Shown: piece after piece, positions 34,413-44,682 of the stretch | Layout: each line of letters begins with the position of its first letter | Numbering within the stretch: the stretch's first letter is position 1 | Source: Ypsolopha sequella | Lineage: Eukaryota > Arthropoda > Insecta > Lepidoptera > Ypsolophidae | Assembly: GCA_934047225.1 (NCBI GenBank) | Contig: CAKOHE010000018.1 | Span: 396,405-460,404 of the forward strand | Direction: 5' to 3' | Length of the DNA stretch: 64,000 bases | Made by a program: the position numbers and the translations under genes | The notes under the pieces: generated by a model | What the model was told of the DNA's origin: nothing | The model's database searches: none | What the model saw: only the letters and a program-made list of their open reading frames with translations

Positions 34413-36704
34413 TTATTTGCTTAGTTTATATTCTAATTTAGCGCACAGCATTTTCTTGGAGGGCTCAAATTTAACAGTATTGTCTTTAATTCCTTGGGCA
34501 GCGGACATCAATGCGGAAATTGTGTTCGTTTTTAATTTGTTTCTGTGGTCTGTTTTAATGTTTTTTAGTCGGCTAAATACACGCTCAACGCATGCGTTGG
34601 AGAAGGGCAGCACCAAAAGCAAACTCATCACCTTTTTCGTATTCGGAAAGAGCTCGCCACCAATTTCATTCTTCAGAGAGAATACCTTTCCCCAATACTC
34701 TTCAACTGATAAGTTAGGTGATAGTCCCAGGATTTCATGATCAAGGAAAGCGTGTTCTCTCCATTCATTTACGAGATCTTGTTCGTTCACATGTGTTTTT
34801 AGAAACGGAAATCTCTCTAAAACATTTTTTAGGTCTTTGTTGTTGTATTTTTGGGCAATCCTGGGATTAACTATGTCGATGCACGTATAGAGGGGGTCTT
34901 CGAAAGTGAATCTGTTTGTTATTTCTTTGAACGCTTCGATGTAAAAGGCGAGACACTTTTTTAAAACCTCATCGATGTCACAATCAGGAGGAGGGTTAGG
35001 ATCTTTTTTTAAATCTTGCAATGACTGTTGAGCCAGTACTCCTAGGTAAATTTTCTCTAGAGAAACGAATCTACCCGGATTTTTGTAGTCGACTTTAAAG
35101 ATGTCAGTCCGTTTTATGTAGGAAAATTCCATGTAGTTTGCAGCAATGTTTCTAAGAAGTTTCTCTACTTGAGGTTTTAATTCATGTAACAGTGGTTTAT
35201 CACTTTGAAATAGTTTATTAAAGTCGTTTAGTAATTCTAGCACGTAAGACATAAATTCCAAATAAATGATGGAAAATGAATTATTTAAGGTCATTAAAAT
35301 GTTCTCTGTGGTGATACTGGGATCAGTTTGCAAGTCATTTTTGAAGTACTCCTTCAGGACGTCTTTTTGCTCGAGAATGCGATCTACACAGGCTTTTAAC
35401 GATAGCCACCTTGTTGTGCAGGGGCTCAAAATTTTGTGAATTTCCACTTGGAAGAAATTTTGTAATTCCTGCAATCGTTTCTGACGTAGAGCACTTCGAT
35501 TAAAATGTGAGCCCACATTTCTGAGCATGTCTTCAATATTGCGCGGAAGAATAGCGCTTGCTTTTGAAGCCACCAAATGAATGCTGTGGCACGAGCATTT
35601 CACACAAGCTATGTGAGGTAATTTTTCTTTTAGATGACTGAACACGGAGTTGTGTTTTCCAACCATAGAGTTGGTGGTATCAGATGCAAAACCGACGACA
35701 TTTTCAAATGGTATATTCTCCTTTTCCAGGCGTGCCATCATTTCAAAATATAAGTTTTGACCAGTACCATCAGTCACTTCGTAAATTTCGAAAAAGCTTG
35801 TTTCAACTTTGTTTGTATTGCCATCAAAATAAATGACAGCCATTGCACATTGTTTTGTAACAGTGATATCAGTGGTTTCATCGATGATTATACTGAAATA
35901 AGTTCCGGGTTTCTTTAGTTGATCAATCATTGTTTTCTTTAATTCAGGTCCTAAAACTTGAGTCAACATAGCCTGGCCTTTGGTCCGACTGAGTTTCATG
36001 TTGTTAGCTATAGCTGAGTCTGGAAAAATATCCGACATCAAGGGCGTCAAAGTCTCTAATAAGTTAAATGGCAAATTTTTTGTCGCTGTTAAAGATGTCA
36101 ATTTTAATTCAGCTCTCCTCGTCTGCTCTTCAAGTGGTGACGGTCTCAGTAGTTTAGGAATTGACTTACTCGTTGACGCGTCTCTAACTATTGAATTATG
36201 TTTTGAGGAGCTTGCATGTCTTACTAAAATTGATCTATGACATTGTAACGAAGAGCAGCAAAATTTACAATAAGCTACCGTGTTGCCCGAGTTATCTTTA
36301 AATTTTTGGAGCCAATTTTTAAAGTGATTATCATGAAGCCAGTTCTCATTAAAGACGGTGGGTGCAGCAGGCGTAACTCTTTTCTTCTCGGGTTCGTTAT
36401 TGTAACTCGCTCGTCGTTTCTTGCTAACTTTATCTTTATTGGGTTCAAGTAGCTCAGGTTGGTTCGAGGAATCACAAACGCTAGCTAGTTGTGTTACTAA
36501 CTCGAGTTCTGTTATAGTCGATGTTTCGGGTGTCGTGTCTACTATGGGGTCAATTCTGGAAGATGGTCCTGGTGTGGGTGACTTGGAGTGAATGTTAGGT
36601 TTGTTAGTGGTTTTTGCAGCATTATTATTAAAATTAGTAGGCGGTTGTATTTGTGCAGTTTTCTCAATGGGTTTTCGTGAAGTTTTTAAAACAAACTTAT
36701 CCAT
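34413..36704 (-). CDS. hAT transposase, apparently intact
   Basis: 763 residues, ending at TAA 34413-34415, no internal stop. The start chosen is the ATG of MDKFVLKTSRK at 36704; an upstream in-frame ATG at 36737 lies before a TGGTGGCAG sequence that could be a splice acceptor. Near 125-160 is a BED-type zinc finger (CKFCCSSLQC...H...H). The RNase H-like core has the hAT signatures: IIIDETTD near 271, GFASDTTNSMVGKHN near 338, CSCHSIHLV, and FSNACVERVFSRLKN near 706 with the catalytic Glu, inside the C-terminal hAT dimerisation region. It would cut and paste elements with CAGTGTTGCC-type ends. Which hAT family it belongs to I cannot say from sequence alone. Confidence 0.9.
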   Translation of the reverse strand: MDKFVLKTSRKPIEKTAQIQPPTNFNNNAAKTTNKPNIHSKSPTPGPSSRIDPIVDTTPETSTITELELVTQLASVCDSSNQPELLEPNKDKVSKKRRASYNNEPEKKRVTPAAPTVFNENWLHDNHFKNWLQKFKDNSGNTVAYCKFCCSSLQCHRSILVRHASSSKHNSIVRDASTSKSIPKLLRPSPLEEQTRRAELKLTSLTATKNLPFNLLETLTPLMSDIFPDSAIANNMKLSRTKGQAMLTQVLGPELKKTMIDQLKKPGTYFSIIIDETTDITVTKQCAMAVIYFDGNTNKVETSFFEIYEVTDGTGQNLYFEMMARLEKENIPFENVVGFASDTTNSMVGKHNSVFSHLKEKLPHIACVKCSCHSIHLVASKASAILPRNIEDMLRNVGSHFNRSALRQKRLQELQNFFQVEIHKILSPCTTRWLSLKACVDRILEQKDVLKEYFKNDLQTDPSITTENILMTLNNSFSIIYLEFMSYVLELLNDFNKLFQSDKPLLHELKPQVEKLLRNIAANYMEFSYIKRTDIFKVDYKNPGRFVSLEKIYLGVLAQQSLQDLKKDPNPPPDCDIDEVLKKCLAFYIEAFKEITNRFTFEDPLYTCIDIVNPRIAQKYNNKDLKNVLERFPFLKTHVNEQDLVNEWREHAFLDHEILGLSPNLSVEEYWGKVFSLKNEIGGELFPNTKKVMSLLLVLPFSNACVERVFSRLKNIKTDHRNKLKTNTISALMSAAQGIKDNTVKFEPSKKMLCAKLEYKLSK

Positions 36705-37090
36705 ATTCGCAACCTGCCACCAAAAAAAAGCAAACATAAAAATCCGAAGAAACGAAAAAAATGCATAAAATCTACTTTTTAATAGTTTTTTAATAGCCCG
36801 CTGCCGGCCCTGCCCTTGACTAAAACTTACGGCATTATTTACTACCTATCTGACAATTGAAAGATCAGCATAAATATTTTTGTGTTAATGTTCGCCATCT
36901 CTGTTTTTTATAATCTTTAATAGATACGCGAGTAAAATAAGTTTGTAAAGCGAGTATAAGTTTTAAAATCGATGATGACGTCCAGAAAGTGAGCAAATAA
37001 TGCTGCCAGTTTAAGTTAGTTTTTAGTTTTGAAAAATTCACAATTTGTTAGCTTTTTGCATGCACTGGTAACACCAAAAATAACAAATAG

Positions 37091-37440
37091 CGTGTTTATA
37101 GCACCTGCATCGTGATGCGGCCATCACGATGCAGTCTGCATCGTATTTTTGACAATTGTCAATTAGCGTGTTTATAGCACCTGCATCGTGATGCAGTCTG
37201 CATCGTGATGCGGCCATCACGATGCAGTCTGCATCGTATTTTTGACAATTGTCATTGGAAAGTGTCAAACTGACAGTTAAAAAATGGTCGTTTATAACAC
37301 AAATCGCCGCATCATGGTGCAGTCTTCATCACGATGAAGGTGATTTAAACACGGAAATTGGGAAGTGTCAAACTGACAGTTAAAAAATGGTCGTTTATAA
37401 CACAAATCGCCGCATCACGATGCAGGTGATATAAACACGG
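37091..37440. repeat. Palindromic repeat array inside hAT element (nested MITE)
   Basis: Two forward copies of CGTGTTTATAGCACCTGCAT at 37091 and 37167, and two inverted copies ending ...GATATAAACACGG at 37440 and ...GATTTAAACACGG at 37354. Inside are GCATCGTGATGCGG/CCGCATCACGATGC palindromes and a directly repeated segment of about 105 bp containing GTGTCAAACTGACAG (37260 and 37365). The layout fits a MITE that duplicated or inserted into itself. Confidence 0.75.
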
Positions 37441-38770
37441 AAAAAGCATCGTTTTTGTAGTATTAAAAGTGATCTGTGGCATCGTTCGTTCTTTCTCTAC
37501 ACGAAAAAGAGATAGAATCTAGATCTATCTTATCTATTAAATAGAGAAAAAGTATCGTTGAAATGACCGCCAAGGCGCCAAAATGAAATATACATAAGTA
37601 CCTACAACAAAACAAACCGATGCGGTCTGATTTTACACTTAAATTCATTTCTGCAGTAAAAATTGAAATAATATATACTTTATTATCATCATCATATAAA
37701 CTGCAATAAAATAAACACAAAACACTGCGAATTGCTTAACAAAATCACGGATGAAAATTATAAAGTTTGATTTAGGTAAGTACCTACTTACCGGTACACG
37801 ATATCCAATCTCACACAACAAGACAAGAGAGTTCCTACTATAAGTAGGTACTTGGAAAGAATTATCATCAACAACAATAAAAAGATTTCTTTCTGCTAAA
37901 GTTTACACATTCAGATCAAGTTTTTTGTAGCTTTTAAGTGAAAACTGCAAAACAGCAAAACAAAACAAAAGCTTCGACCTTGATTGATGGTAAAAAAACT
38001 CTTCGTGCTTGCCTTATCCAATGAGAATTTGTATAAGAGCATCCCTTTTGCACGTTTTGCCTCACATGTAGGACTCACGTATACTCACACACACAGAGTA
38101 GATAAAGATAGGAATTGTTAGGATGCATTCCGTTTTGGGCATTTGCGCGCATGATGCGTCTCAAAATTATTCCGTTTTGTGCATCAACAGCGTCAATACG
38201 ATTTAATTCGAGAAATTCAATACGGGTTTGTTGAAAAATTACCCGAAATTACCCGGCAGTTATGATTACCCATAAGATACCCGGTGAGGGCCTAAATTAC
38301 CCGAAATCGGGTAGAAATACCCGTACCGGCAACGCTGGACCGCTCTGGAGCGCGTCTACATTTATACTGTTCGCTCTCTATAGAATTTCCGTATATTTAT
38401 ACTGTGCGAGTGAATAAGGAAATGTGTGAGCGAGACGGACTGATTTTTATACCCCCTAACGCGGCAATACCTGACAGAGCCCAACTGCACTATTATTTAT
38501 TTAATCAAACCTATTTTATTTACAATTATCGAGAATTACTATGTATTTATATATTCTATATACTATTTTCCTATATATCTAGGTTCATTAAAACACAAGG
38601 AAGCAGAAACTTTAATCAAATCACATACAGCTATAAAATTGAGATCAGGACACGTCTTACAAAATAATCAACTTATAACAATAAAATAAGCCTACTCTAT
38701 CCTAGTATATACATATGTAGGTATCTATAGCCGCGCACGGATAGCTCGCTATTCTGTCTCACACATATAC

Positions 38771-39805
38771 CATGCAAAGTAATGGAAAAAATTATTGCTG
38801 AGAAAATAAGAGAATTCTTGTCGAAGGAACAGATCACTATTGCTGAACAACACGGATTTGTACCTCGAAGATCAATAGTTACTAACCTGTTGTCTTGTGT
38901 ATTGGACAAAGAACTGGGATAAACATGAACCTACAGACATCATTTATTTAGACTACGAGAAAGCATTTGACCGTGTCCCCATAAAGCGATTAGTTGCAAA
39001 ATTACAACATTTCGGAATTCGAGGAAAACTTCTTCTGTGGATAGAGGACTTCCTTAGTGCGCGAACATTCAAAGTTCGAGTTGGAGAAGAGCTTTCCGAC
39101 ACCTTCAATGTTTACAGTGGTGTTCCTCAAGGCTCCGTATTAGGACCAATCCTATTTGGAATATTTTTAACTGACCTAAAGGATATTATAAAATCTGGAT
39201 TGTCCTTATTCGCTGATGACACAAAAATAATGGGGAACCCACTAATATCCCACCAGATGATTCAAGATGATCTGAATCGAATAACTCAGTGGACAAAAGA
39301 TTGGCTTCTTACTTTAAACTCTGGAAAATGTACTGTCTTACATGTTGGAAAAAACAACCCCTATTTACCATACACAGTAGACTCAGAACCCCTAAAAACA
39401 GTTAAAACACAGAGAGATCTGGGAGTCACAATAACATACAACTTGAAATGGGATGCTCACATTCTTCAACTAACCAAGAAGGCTAACTCTGTAACATATA
39501 TGATCAGAAAAACGTTCAATTACATCGACATGTCTTTATTTTTGAAAATCTACAAAACATACATACGCCCACTGCTTGAATATGGCTTTCAAATTTGGAG
39601 TCCCTATTTTCAAAAGGACATTGTCATGTTAGAGAAGATTCAAAGAAGAGCCACTAAAATGGTTGTGGGTTTACGTGACAAGCCATACGAACAGCGATTG
39701 AAAGAACTTGGTCTAACCACGCTACAGCAGCGCAGACAACGCGGAGACCTCATTGAGATATATAAGATACTGACTGGGTGCTACGATGTTCAAGAACTTG
39801 ATAGT
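38771..39805 (+). pseudogene. CR1 LINE ORF2, middle part: reverse transcriptase
   Basis: Continuation of the frame cut at 24978: the codons on either side of the BEL element join as ...ICLT-CIPCKVMEKII once one TATAC copy is removed. It runs through SIVTNLLSC, then shifts frame near 38895, and continues with IIYLDYEKAFDRVPIKRL (Asp), GVPQGSVLGPILFGIF, LSLFADDTKIMG (FADD), RDLGVTITYNLKWDAH and RPLLEYGFQIWSP. It is cut again after QELDS near 39805 by the copia segment. Apart from the one frameshift no stop is seen. Confidence 0.88.
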
Positions 39806-42800
39806 CTTTTTTGTTAAGGCATCAAAGCCTTCTTTGTAATCTATGCCTACCATAGATACATTTTCATATATTGTCAACATGTCTAGTGTGTCAATTGAAT
39901 AACCTAATTAAAGATGTAACTATATTGCACATTCCAATCCTTATTCATCGTAAAGTATCCACCACTTTAACATGTCAGCAAGTTGCCTGGTTGCTGGCAC
40001 TTTGCGCACAGTGATGACACCATCTGTGACACATTCTCTCACAAAGAACGATCTTATTCGAATATGTTTCGTTCGTTGATGAAATTCATATGGTGGGTTC
40101 TTGGCTAGCCTAATTGCAGACTCATTATCGATGCAAAGGGTAGTTGGACATTCCTCATCCGTAATGTCTTTCAAGATACTCTTCAGCCATATGATCTCGC
40201 GTGCAGTTTCACTCGCAGCTACAATTTCTGCTTCTGTAGATGAAATCGCAACAGTTGATTGTCGTTTGCTCTGCCATGAAATTGGTCCTCCAGCAAACAA
40301 ACATAACATTCCAGTAGTGGAGCGTCCCGTACTATGATCACCACCATGATCAGCATCACTATAACATTCTAAGCCAAAAGCCTTGTCATTTCGATAAGTG
40401 ATACCTTTATCCATTGTGCCTTTCAAATAGCGCAAGATTCGCTTGGCAGTTTGGATATCCTCCTTAGTAGGATTATCTAGATTGCGTGATACGATACTTA
40501 TAGCATAGGCTATATCTGGTCTTGTCCCTGTCATGAGGTAAGCTAATGCTCCGACTACTTGACGATAAGGGAAAGGTGCAGAAGTCTCTTCCTTTTCTTT
40601 ATTGGAATTCGATTTTAAAATTGGTGTTGCAACAGCTTTACAATTCTCCATACCGAATCTTTCTAGAACGCGTTTAGTATACGCTGCCTGATGAAGTAGA
40701 ATAGAGCCGTCTGCTTCTTTTTTAATTTCCATTCCCAGAAAATAGCTCGCTGTTTTGACAGTTATTTTGAAACGCTTCTTTAGCTCCTCTATAAAAATTT
40801 TTGCTTCCTCATCACTTGTTGAAGCAAAGAGTCCATCATCTACGTAAAGGGCTAAAATTATTTTGCTTTTGCCTTTCTTTCGTATAAACAGGCAAGGATC
40901 CGCTTTACTCTGTTTAAAACCAACCTCAATGATGTAATCTGTTATACATCGGTTCCAGCAACGTGGTGCCTGCTTTAGTCCATAGAGACTCTTTTTTAGC
41001 TTGAACACAAGTTTGGAATTAGTTGCGTAGCCTTCTGGAGGCTTCATAAAAATTTCCTCATCTAACTTTCCGTATAAGAAAGCAGTTGATACATCGAATT
41101 GGGCCAGAGACATATTTTCCTTCACAGCAACACTTAGCAACGTTCTTATAGTGCTGCTTTTTGCCACAGGACTGAAAGTCTTGAAAAAATCCAAACCTTC
41201 CTTTTGAGAATATCCTTTTATAACTAATCTGGCCTTATACTTTTCTAAAGTACCATCAGGATTAGTCTTAATCTTGAAAATCCATTTGCAAGGAATAGCT
41301 TTCCTGCCTTTCGGTAATTCAACTAATTCCCACGTTTCGTTCTCTTTCAAGGAATTTATTTCGTTGTTAATGGCTTCTTGCCATTTGTTCCGATCAACTC
41401 TTGACATAGCTTCTTTGAAAGTTTTTGGTTCATCAGCAGGTTGATTCAATGTCATATTACAAACGTCATCTCTGTATCGACTTGGAGGTCTGAGGTTATT
41501 CCGGTCTCTAAGAGTAATTTGACCTTCACGTTCAATTTCATTTTCTAAGAGGTCACAGTTATCCTCATTTTCAGATTCTCCAGTATCATGCTGATTGTCG
41601 ATCTCATTTCGTACTTGGACATCTTGTTCTATATAAGCTTCCTGCTCATCGACTCTATCATAGTGTGATGTCGATATCATTGGTTTATTTGAAGATATTC
41701 GTATCTCTTGAGCATCATCCCGCTGTACCGTCATTTCTTGCGATGTCTCTTGTTGGAGATCTGGTAGCTCATATCGAAGCATTTTGTTGGTTGAGGTTGA
41801 TGGTTCAGAATTTTGAGGGATGTCATCTTTGACAGTGTCTCCTAGTAACGGTGTCTCTTCGAATGTCACATCTCTGGATCTTATCAAGTTGTGATTGACT
41901 TTATCCCAAATCCTGTAGCCTTCATCTCCATCATAGCCAATCAAGATTCCTTTTTGTGCTTTCTTGTCTAGCTTTTTGCGGTTTGACTTAGGAATGTGGG
42001 CGTAGCATTTGCAACCAATGATTCTCAGGTGCTTGATACCAGGTTTCTTTCCGTGCCATAACTCATAGGGTGATTTCCCTTCTACACTAGTCGGGCCAGT
42101 ACGATTTAGGATGTACGCCGCAGTGTTTATGAGTTCTGCCCAAAGGCCTTGAGGTATCTCCTCATGAGCATGCATCATTGCTCGTGCTGCTTCTACTACC
42201 GTCCGATTCTCTCTTTCAACGCAGCCAGCCTGTTCGTGAGTGTGAGGCATCGTTAGTCTCTGTTTTATGCCATGCTCGCACAAGATTTTTCGAAATTGTT
42301 CATTGTCAAATTCTCCTCCATTATCACTCAGGATTTCTTTCACAATATGTCCAGCAACTTTGACTTCAGCTAGCATTTGCTTGAGCTTTGTCGGTGCTTC
42401 AGATTTCTGTTTCAGAAAATATATGTATCGATAACGAGTGAAATCATCTTTGAAGATTAAGAAATATCGAAACTTCTTGATCGAATATGCAAAAGGTCCG
42501 CATATGTCAGTATGAATTAGCTCTCCAGGTTGAGTTGATCTAATCCTTGTACCGAACTTTTGTCTATGAGCCTTTCCATATACACAGCCCTCACATAGAT
42601 CTGTTTGACTGTCCTCCACTTTTATTCCGAACTCTTTTTGTATGAGCTGTTTCACGTGTCTCTTATTTTGATGAGCGAGCCTCTCATGATAAATTTGTAG
42701 TGGATTAGTCATTGCCAGGTTAACTTCTGATTTCGGCGACAGGCAAGTGAGTTCCACTTTATAAAGTCCACCATTTCTCTGCCTAGTTCCAGTTAACTTA

Positions 42801-43068
42801 ATGATTCCATCTACTTTCAACGTACACTTGTTTGTTGTCGACTCGAAAACACTGTTGTACGTGTGGTCATGTGCAGCAAGCACAGAAAACAGATTCATCT
42901 TTATATTTGGGACGTACCAAACATCTTTGAGTAAAATTTGCTCTATAAAATATATAACAAACAATAAAAATAATATATATATGTATACGTCATGAAATAA
43001 ATTGTCAACTGGGAAAAAAAAATAAATAAAAAATAATGATAATGAATATTTCGGTAATCAGAGTGAAA
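39806..43068 (-). mobile_element. Ty1/copia pol segment without visible LTR pair
   Basis: A 3.26-kb segment interrupts the CR1 LINE between GATAGT at 39800-39805 and GATAGT at 43069-43074, a possible 6-bp duplication. It contains one long copia pol frame on the minus strand. I find no matching pair of LTRs at its ends, and gag and most of the protease are missing. The right end has an A-rich stretch (43012-43040). Confidence 0.65.
39941..42964 (-). pseudogene. Copia-type pol: integrase, RT, RNase H (5'-truncated)
   Basis: 1007 codons, all open. It begins in the tail of the protease region (LKDVWYVPNIKMNLFSV), then the GAG-pre-integrase zinc domain with HERLAHQNKRHVKQL and CEGCVYGKAHRQKF, the integrase core (HTDICGPF, ILSDNGGEFDN, GCVERENRTVVEAA), RT (QFDVSTAFLYGKLDEEIFMK and LALYVDDGLFAS) and RNase H (CYSDADHGGD, ISSTEAEIVAAS, TKHIRIRSFFVRE). 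The C-terminus ends LADMLKWWILYDE, shorter than usual after LADML. The long open frame suggests a recent copy, but it has no gag, so it cannot be autonomous. The first Met is not the natural start. Confidence 0.9.
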
Positions 43069-43375
43069 GATAGTGTCCTTTAACTAGTCTCTTGAAGATA
43101 GGCAGGGAAGGGGCTCTTCTTATATGTAATATATATCACCTCAGAGGTCACTCCCTTAAAATCGTTGGAACAAAGTGTGCAAGCAACCCCCGTCAACATT
43201 TTCTGCCAAACCGTGTAGTTAGTGGGTGGAATAGTCTACCAGAAGCTGTAATCAGTGCATCCACAGTGAACTCATTCAAAAATAAACTTGACAATTTCAT
43301 GAAAACTAAAGTGCAGTGATATACACAAAATCAGCTTTTAGCTGCCTGTGTATCAATAATAATAATAATAATCTT
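43069..43375 (+). pseudogene. CR1 LINE ORF2 C-terminus and 3' end
   Basis: Plus-strand frame with REGALLICNIYHLRGHSLKI, QHFLPNRVVSGWNSLPEAV and SFKNKLDNFMK, ending in TGA at 43319. This is the standard C-terminal end of CR1-group ORF2 (NRVV-WN-LP). The 3' UTR is about 50 bp, ending in a (AAT)n tail at 43353-43372. It closes the LINE begun near 21840. The frame just at the junction is slightly off. Confidence 0.8.
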
Positions 43376-43439
43376 ATCAAGAAAATGGATGGTATTTAAG
43401 ACGAACTGTTTTCGAAGATTAAATTTTTATAATCGAACG

Positions 43440-43680
43440 GTGTAACATCTTTATTGCAACAATTAACTTAAATAACAATAAAATTAAAATAAAAGGACTA
43501 AAATAAATACATCTAAACTAAACTAAAAATGACCGTAAAAATAAACTAAAACACCTTAAAAAATAAACTATATTATAAATAAAAAACTTCGTCCAAATAG
43601 CTGCTCTGCGGCAAGGTGCCCAGTATGCTGGCGACATTCCCACGCTGGATTGCTAATCGAACTAAAAATAAAAACAAATT
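43440..43680 (-). mobile_element. LINE 3' end (tail peptide RLAIQRGN...)
   Basis: Minus strand encodes RLAIQRGNVASILGTLPQ then a stop near 43575, followed by an AT-rich 3' UTR. The same peptide ending ([18 protein letters not shown]) occurs at 55082-55276, and the 3' UTR matches 51230-51330 (TAACTTAAATAAC... ACTAAAATAAAT). So three 3' ends of related LINEs lie in the window. Confidence 0.6.
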
Positions 43681-43811
43681 TTAATACGTAGATGTAAAAA
43701 CTCGAAATCAACTTTCAAACAAAAAGAAAATAATTGAAATAGCTATTGAATTACAGGAATTGAATTTGTAAGAAAATTTCGGCAATTTAATATGTAATTA
43801 CAAGACAATAA

Positions 43812-43972
43812 AGCCAATTCTGAAGGCTTTAATTTTAGCTTTAGTGCTGTCTAAACAAAACTTTGTCTATCGTAAAATTGTCTTTAAATGCTAGGAATAG
43901 AATCTGAATTACTTTGGAATAATTTTAGTTTTGAGAGCACTAAAACTAAAATTAAAACCTTCAGAATCAGCT
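43812..43972. mobile_element. MITE, copy 1 of a two-copy family
   Basis: Inverted repeats AGCCAATTCTGAAGGCTTTAA and the reverse complement at 43940-43972, about 40 bp, imperfect. A second copy is at 56141-56290 with the shared core TTACTTTGGAATAATTTTAG. No coding potential. Confidence 0.65.
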
Positions 43973-43980
43973 ACAGTGGT

Positions 43981-44320
43981 ATCGATTCGAATGTGCACAA
44001 ATACGACTTAACTTAACTAAAATTAAGTTAAGATGTGTCAAATTACTTTTGCTATTCGGTAAAACACAACTTAACCTATTTTGACAGGAGCAAACTAATT
44101 TTGGTTAATTAAGACCAAAACACAATTTTGCAATTCGAAGTGACCATCTAACTGTCAAATTTTAGAAACGTCAAACTAAAAATGGACAAATTTTAGTTGA
44201 GACATATTTCGTGACGATTAAATTTTAACAAGTTCATTCAGAATGTTTTCTGATCGTTTTTGAGGTAAGAATGGAGGAAAATGTCGTGTTGGCCTTAGCA
44301 GATGCAGAAAAAAGGTAAAT
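43981..44320 (+). other. Possible end of an old DNA transposon, with a short first exon
   Basis: 43981-44110 shows partial inverted similarity to 46800-46905 (TCGATTCG, TTAACTTAACTAAAATTAAG, ATTCGGTAAAACA blocks). At 44272-44316 an ATG starts MEENVVLALADAEKR followed by GTAAAT, a good exon-donor pattern. The YqaJ relic at 44683 lies further in. Together they may be the decayed ends and first exon of one element. Confidence 0.3.
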
Positions 44321-44682
44321 GGTACTGTTAAAACTAGCATTTTCCGCCCAGAGTTTACCAAAGGCGGCACTAAAAATTATATGTCTTGTCTTGTTTTTTT
44401 AAGTGGCTTTGTACTGTTTGTACACCCCAATCTATTTTTCCTAAATAAATCAAGATACTTATTCTGATTAAATTGCTTCCTATAAGTAGGTAGGTATATG
44501 TTTGTGGTGTTTGCAAACTTATTTTCAAAATACTTATTCCAGGAGACAAGCCGTACCTGCTGCTACCACCCCTTATGAAACAAAAACCCGAAGCAGAGTA
44601 GAACTACAATTCAAGTCATGCTTTTGCATGTAACATAGCGAAGATGACTCTCAGATGTCTTGAAATAAATGGTGACGCCTAC

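Larger units (their letters stand above)
33740..38337 (-). mobile_element. Complete hAT transposon, 4.6 kb
   Basis: Ends CAGTGTTGCCGGC at the left and ...CCGGCAACGCTG at the right form the terminal inverted repeats, with the perfect 8-bp duplication GACCGCTC outside. Both subterminal regions carry repeated ACCCGAAAT/ATTTCGGGT-type motifs (33790-33820 and 38240-38320), as expected for hAT transposase binding sites. One large transposase gene on the minus strand occupies 34413-36704, and a palindromic repeat array lies upstream of it at 37091-37440. Confidence 0.92.
24979..38765 (-). mobile_element. BEL/Pao LTR retrotransposon, both LTRs re-invaded
   Basis: The element starts TGTGCGGGGCAGCC and ends CTCACACA, with TGT...ACA ends, and is flanked by the 5-bp repeat TATAC at 24974-24978 and 38766-38770. 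Genes are on the minus strand, so the right LTR is 5'. Left LTR: 24979-25194 plus 27432-27851. Right LTR: 33524-33739 plus 38346-38765. Each is about 636 bp. By eye they differ at roughly seven bases and one or two indels, so the insertion is fairly recent. A primer-binding-type sequence (GGATCTTCGAGCCGGA on the minus strand) follows the 5' LTR, and a purine tract (GGCGGGAGAGA) precedes the 3' LTR at 27852. Confidence 0.92.
33524..38765 (-). repeat. 5' LTR of BEL/Pao element, split by a hAT transposon
   Basis: LTR halves at 33524-33739 and 38346-38765. The split is at GACCGCTC, duplicated on both sides of the hAT element (33732-33739 and 38338-38345). The position is the same as the LINE insertion in the other LTR. 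Confidence 0.92.

Noticed and set aside
36704..36737. Upstream Met as the hAT transposase start
   Set aside because: The eleven extra residues look like translated intron or UTR before a TTGGTGGCAG sequence; the next Met begins the normal-looking protein. Not decisive.
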